Shown: one piece after another, positions 61,827 through 64,000 of the stretch
Layout: each line of letters opens with the position of its first letter
How positions within the stretch are numbered: position 1 is the stretch's first letter
From: Alphaproteobacteria bacterium
Lineage (GTDB): Bacteria > Pseudomonadota > Alphaproteobacteria > Bin95
Direction of reading: 5' to 3'
Assembly (NCBI GenBank): GCA_020638555.1
Contig: JACKII010000008.1
Coordinates: 1 to 64,000 of the forward strand
Length of the DNA stretch: 64,000 nt
The notes under the pieces: generated by a model
The model's database searches: none
The model's input: only the letters and a program-made list of their open reading frames with translations
Told to the model about the DNA's origin: nothing
Program-made: the position numbers and the translations under genes

Positions 61827-63140
61827 ATGCTCGCGCACCTCCGCGCTCTCGCCGCGCTGACGCTCTCCACCTTTGTCAGCCGGGTCGGCCTGCATCTGCT
61901 CGCGGTCGGCGACAGCCTGGCCGTCGGCCGGTATGCGGTCGACCAGCTGGCGTGGTTGGGTGCGGCGACGGCCATCGGCAGCGTGCTGTACGTGCTGGCG
62001 CCGGGCCTGCTGATCGGCTGCCTGGTGCAGACCAGCGCGGCGCGCGCGCGCAACACGCCCGGCGAGATCGGCGACATTTGGCGGGCCGGCCTGCTGTACG
62101 GGCTGGGCGCGGGCGTCGTGGGCAGCCTGGCATTGCTGGCCGGGCCTTGGTTGCTGACCGCGCTGGGGCAGGAACCGGCGGTGGCCGATGGGGGTGGACA
62201 CCTGCTGCAACTGTTCGGCATCGGTCTGCCCTTGCAGTTCGCGTTGTTCGCAACGCTCTACGTGCTGGAGGCGACCGGGCGCGCCCGGGCCTGCGCCCTG
62301 GTTTTCGCCCTGGGCGCGGTGGCGAATTTCGGGCTGAACCTGCTGCTGGTCTATGACGAGACCGCGGGCCTCGGTGCGGTGGGCGCGGTGTTGGGAACCG
62401 CCGCGATCCGGTTCGGCATTCTCGCAACCCTGGTCGTCCTGCTGCTCCGCGACCGCCAGGCGTCGGCCTACGGCATGTCGCGCTGGCGCTGGCCGGGCCG
62501 CGATGTCTGGCGGCGGATCTGGTCGATCGGCTTTGCCGGCGGCGCCAGCCTGGCCGGTGAGTCGGCGGCCTTTGCCTCGCTGACGGTGTTCGCCGGCTGG
62601 CTGGGGCAGGAGGAACTCGCGGTCTACACCATTCTGTTCAACGTGCTCTCGACCATATTCATGGTGGCGCTGGCGGTGGGGGTTGCTACCAGCATCCAGG
62701 TGGCCTGGGCCAAGGAGCAGTCGGACCGGGACAGCCCGCTCCAGGCGCTGCGGGCGGCGCTGACCCTGAGCGTCGCTTTGATGGGCGGCCTGGGCCTGCT
62801 GGCCTGGATCTTCGCCGACACGGTGGCGGGCGCGTTCACCGACGACCGGGCGACCGCAGCGGCCGCCGCCGGGCTGATCGGTTGGCTCGCACTGTTCGTG
62901 TTGTTCGACGGGGCCCAGGTGACGGTGCACCACGCCATGCGCGGCCTGAATGACGGCTGGGTCACCACGGCGATCAATCTGGTTTGCTATCTGGGCGTTA
63001 TGACGGGTCTTTCCTGGGCGCTGGCCATTCCGGGCGGGCAGGGGGTTCTGGGCCTGATCCAGGGCGGCCTGGTCGTCGCCTTGCTGGTGGCGACATTGTT
63101 GATCGTCCGATTTCGGGCGCTGCGGCGGCGGGTATCTTGA
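61827..63140 (+). CDS. MATE-family multidrug/organic cation exporter
   Basis: 437 residues with twelve hydrophobic helices in two similar halves. MATE features are [10 protein letters not shown] near the first helix, the [17 protein letters not shown] loop, [11 protein letters not shown] and, in the second half, [18 protein letters not shown] and [11 protein letters not shown]. It would export cationic compounds against Na+ or H+. AAGGA is six bases before the ATG at 61827. It is divergent from rnhB. Confidence 0.88.
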   Translation: MLAHLRALAALTLSTFVSRVGLHLLAVGDSLAVGRYAVDQLAWLGAATAIGSVLYVLAPGLLIGCLVQTSAARARNTPGEIGDIWRAGLLYGLGAGVVGSLALLAGPWLLTALGQEPAVADGGGHLLQLFGIGLPLQFALFATLYVLEATGRARACALVFALGAVANFGLNLLLVYDETAGLGAVGAVLGTAAIRFGILATLVVLLLRDRQASAYGMSRWRWPGRDVWRRIWSIGFAGGASLAGESAAFASLTVFAGWLGQEELAVYTILFNVLSTIFMVALAVGVATSIQVAWAKEQSDRDSPLQALRAALTLSVALMGGLGLLAWIFADTVAGAFTDDRATAAAAAGLIGWLALFVLFDGAQVTVHHAMRGLNDGWVTTAINLVCYLGVMTGLSWALAIPGGQGVLGLIQGGLVVALLVATLLIVRFRALRRRVS

Positions 63141-63211
63141 TGCGGCGTGATCCGGTGCCTATAGAGACTACGACGATTTCTGCAGGATCTTTGAGAAGGT
63201 TGGCCCCATCG

Positions 63212-63502
63212 ATGCTGAAAGCCCGAATCTACTGCCCGTCGCGCACCGCCATGCAGCAGGGGCGCGCGAAGACCCACCGCTGGCTGCTCGAGTTCGAGGC
63301 GGCCCGCGCCCTGCATCCCGACCCGCTGATGGGCTGGGCCGGCGGCGGCGACACCAACCGGCAGGTGCGCCTGCAGTTCGAAACGGCGCAAGAGGCCGAA
63401 GCCTATGCCAAGAAGCACGGCATCGAATACGAGGTCGAGCCGGAGAAAACCCGGGTCGTACGGCCGAAGAGTTATGCTGACAACTTCCGGTGGGACCGCT
63501 AA
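63212..63502 (+). CDS. NDUFS4-like accessory subunit of respiratory complex I
   Basis: 96 residues starting MLKARIYCPSRTAMQQGRAK and containing HRWLLEFEAARALHPDPLMG, WAGGGDTNRQVRLQFET and the C-terminal PKSYADNFRWDR, all typical of the ETC complex I subunit conserved region (18-kDa subunit). It stabilises the NADH-oxidising arm. This subunit is confined to alphaproteobacteria and mitochondria, so it supports the taxonomic call. A start at 63140 is open but would add residues not found in the family. Confidence 0.92.
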   Translation: MLKARIYCPSRTAMQQGRAKTHRWLLEFEAARALHPDPLMGWAGGGDTNRQVRLQFETAQEAEAYAKKHGIEYEVEPEKTRVVRPKSYADNFRWDR

Positions 63503-63550
63503 ACCCGGCGGCTGACGCCAGTCGAAAAATCGGTTAGATTTATTACTTCA

Positions 63551-63627
63551 GCGCCCTTAGCTCAGTTGGATAGAGCAACGGATTTCTACTCCGTGGGTCC
63601 CGGGTTCGAATCCTGGAGGGCGCGCCA
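63551..63627 (+). tRNA. tRNA-Arg (anticodon TCT)
   Basis: 77 nt including CCA. The acceptor stem is GCGCCCT with AGGGCGC, the D-arm has GCTCAGTTGGATAGAGC, the anticodon loop is TTTCTAC with TCT at 63585-63587, and the T-loop has GGTTCGAATCC. It reads AGA codons. The 3' side borders a region with no recognised chromosomal gene, as seen where elements integrate at tRNA genes. Confidence 0.97.
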
Positions 63628-63681
63628 TTTTGAAATCCTCGCTCTGAAGCGCCTCTAAAGCCTTGAAAGGCATGGCGATTT

Positions 63682-63831
63682 GTGAGGTTCGAAGTCCTTC
63701 ATTTCGGCAACTGGCCAATCGGAGCACCGTTCGCCATAGAGCGATGGTCCTGGTCGTTTGGACAGGTTGGCAGCCTTGCTCGGGTGTTTGGTTCCGGCCT
63801 GTGGCATATCCCTTTCTCGCCAGAGAATTGA
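63682..63831 (+). CDS. Candidate 49-residue protein of unknown function
   Basis: Starting at GTG 63682 with GAAAGG about 11 bases upstream, it reads MRFEVLHFGNWPIGAPFAIE, RWSWSFGQVGSLARVF and ends HIPFSPEN. Its composition is protein-like, and the segment SWSFGQVGS recurs in a minus-strand frame at 50835-50906 with conservative changes just after it (V-A-K-V-Y against L-A-R-V-F). No family recognised; it may be a fragment of something larger. Confidence 0.3.
   Translation: MRFEVLHFGNWPIGAPFAIERWSWSFGQVGSLARVFGSGLWHIPFSPEN
63746..63774 (-). repeat. 29-bp dispersed repeat, copy 2
   Basis: The reverse complement of 50875-50903 without mismatch. It lies 119 bp after tRNA-Arg(TCT), inside the 49-residue candidate frame. 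Confidence 0.9.
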
Positions 63832-64000
63832 AGGCGCTTCGGCAGCGTCGTGCTATGCCGCCCCTTAAGCCACAACCAACTTTCGGCGAGACACCGTCAT
63901 GGCCTGGGTGGTCGAGGGCAAGGCCATCTTCTCGGTCCAGAGGCGTTGACGCGACGAAACCCAAATGAGTTTCAGAGAGGATCCATGACCGCTTGTTTGA

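Larger units (their letters stand above)
63628..64000. other. Region after tRNA-Arg(TCT), no firm gene
   Basis: 373 bp up to the window edge. Besides the small candidate frame at 63682 and the 29-bp repeat, nothing is recognised. No tRNA-end duplication that would mark an integrated element is visible in the part shown. Confidence 0.4.

Noticed and set aside
63655..63807. Minus-strand 50-codon frame (MPQAGTKHPSKAANLSKRPG) over the 29-bp repeat
   Set aside because: Considered as a small gene, but the opposite frame at 63682 shows better conservation with the second copy and a more protein-like composition.
63557..63964. Minus-strand frame containing ARPPGFEPGTHGVEIRC near the right tRNA
   Set aside because: Again the translated reverse strand of a tRNA gene plus flanking DNA.

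Overview
The window reads as a chromosome segment of a high-GC alphaproteobacterium, most like the Rhodospirillales. The evidence is a CcrM-type GANTC methylase, an NDUFS4-type complex I accessory subunit, a helicase-sdhE-mfd operon, an RNase HII, two tRNA-Arg genes and palindromic alphaproteobacterial repeats. The species cannot be fixed from the sequence alone.

Layout. 1-350 holds a truncated reading frame and two decayed type I-E-like CRISPR repeats. 348-5792 (minus strand) is a five-gene ABC importer operon for peptides or similar solutes. 6260-14390 is a signalling and secretion locus: a membrane hybrid kinase with two receiver domains, two single-domain receivers, a TPR-plus-outer-membrane-barrel protein, a membrane-anchored HEAT-repeat protein and a family 2 glycosyltransferase, with a convergent HPt gene. 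This is the logic of a phosphorelay-controlled exopolysaccharide machine. 14.7-19.2 kb contains a very large FecR-domain protein flanked by fragments of an IS481-type transposase, a DNA-repair exonuclease and an IS3-type transposase.

19.2-31.8 kb is accessory: a lipoprotein, a subtilisin-type protease with a repeated segment, an animal-type haem peroxidase, a 126-residue protein that resembles the nitrile-hydratase-like leader of peptide natural products, a BTAD/SARP-type regulator and a YcaO-family enzyme. A complete IS66 element with an 8-bp target duplication sits between regulator and YcaO gene. Together these may be an undescribed peptide-modification locus. 32.1-40.4 kb is a complete type I Zorya anti-phage operon (zorA, zorB, zorC, zorD, minus strand), bordered by an IS30 fragment on one side and by a decayed recombinase tail plus its usual partner gene on the other.

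41.3-50.7 kb holds two divergent gene sets that look like one pathway. The minus-strand set is SGNH protein, AMP-ligase fused to a carrier domain, two very small membrane proteins and an MBOAT acyltransferase, as in D-alanylation (dlt) operons. The plus-strand set is a carrier protein, a PLP decarboxylase, a sulfotransferase and a second AMP-ligase. An internally deleted IS5 transposase lies between them. From 51.1 kb to the right edge the content is ordinary chromosome: mfd, sdhE, an Lhr-type helicase, a small conserved protein, tRNA-Arg(CCT), a threonine-dehydratase-like enzyme, a flavin monooxygenase, ccrM, rnhB, a MATE transporter, an NDUFS4-like subunit and tRNA-Arg(TCT).
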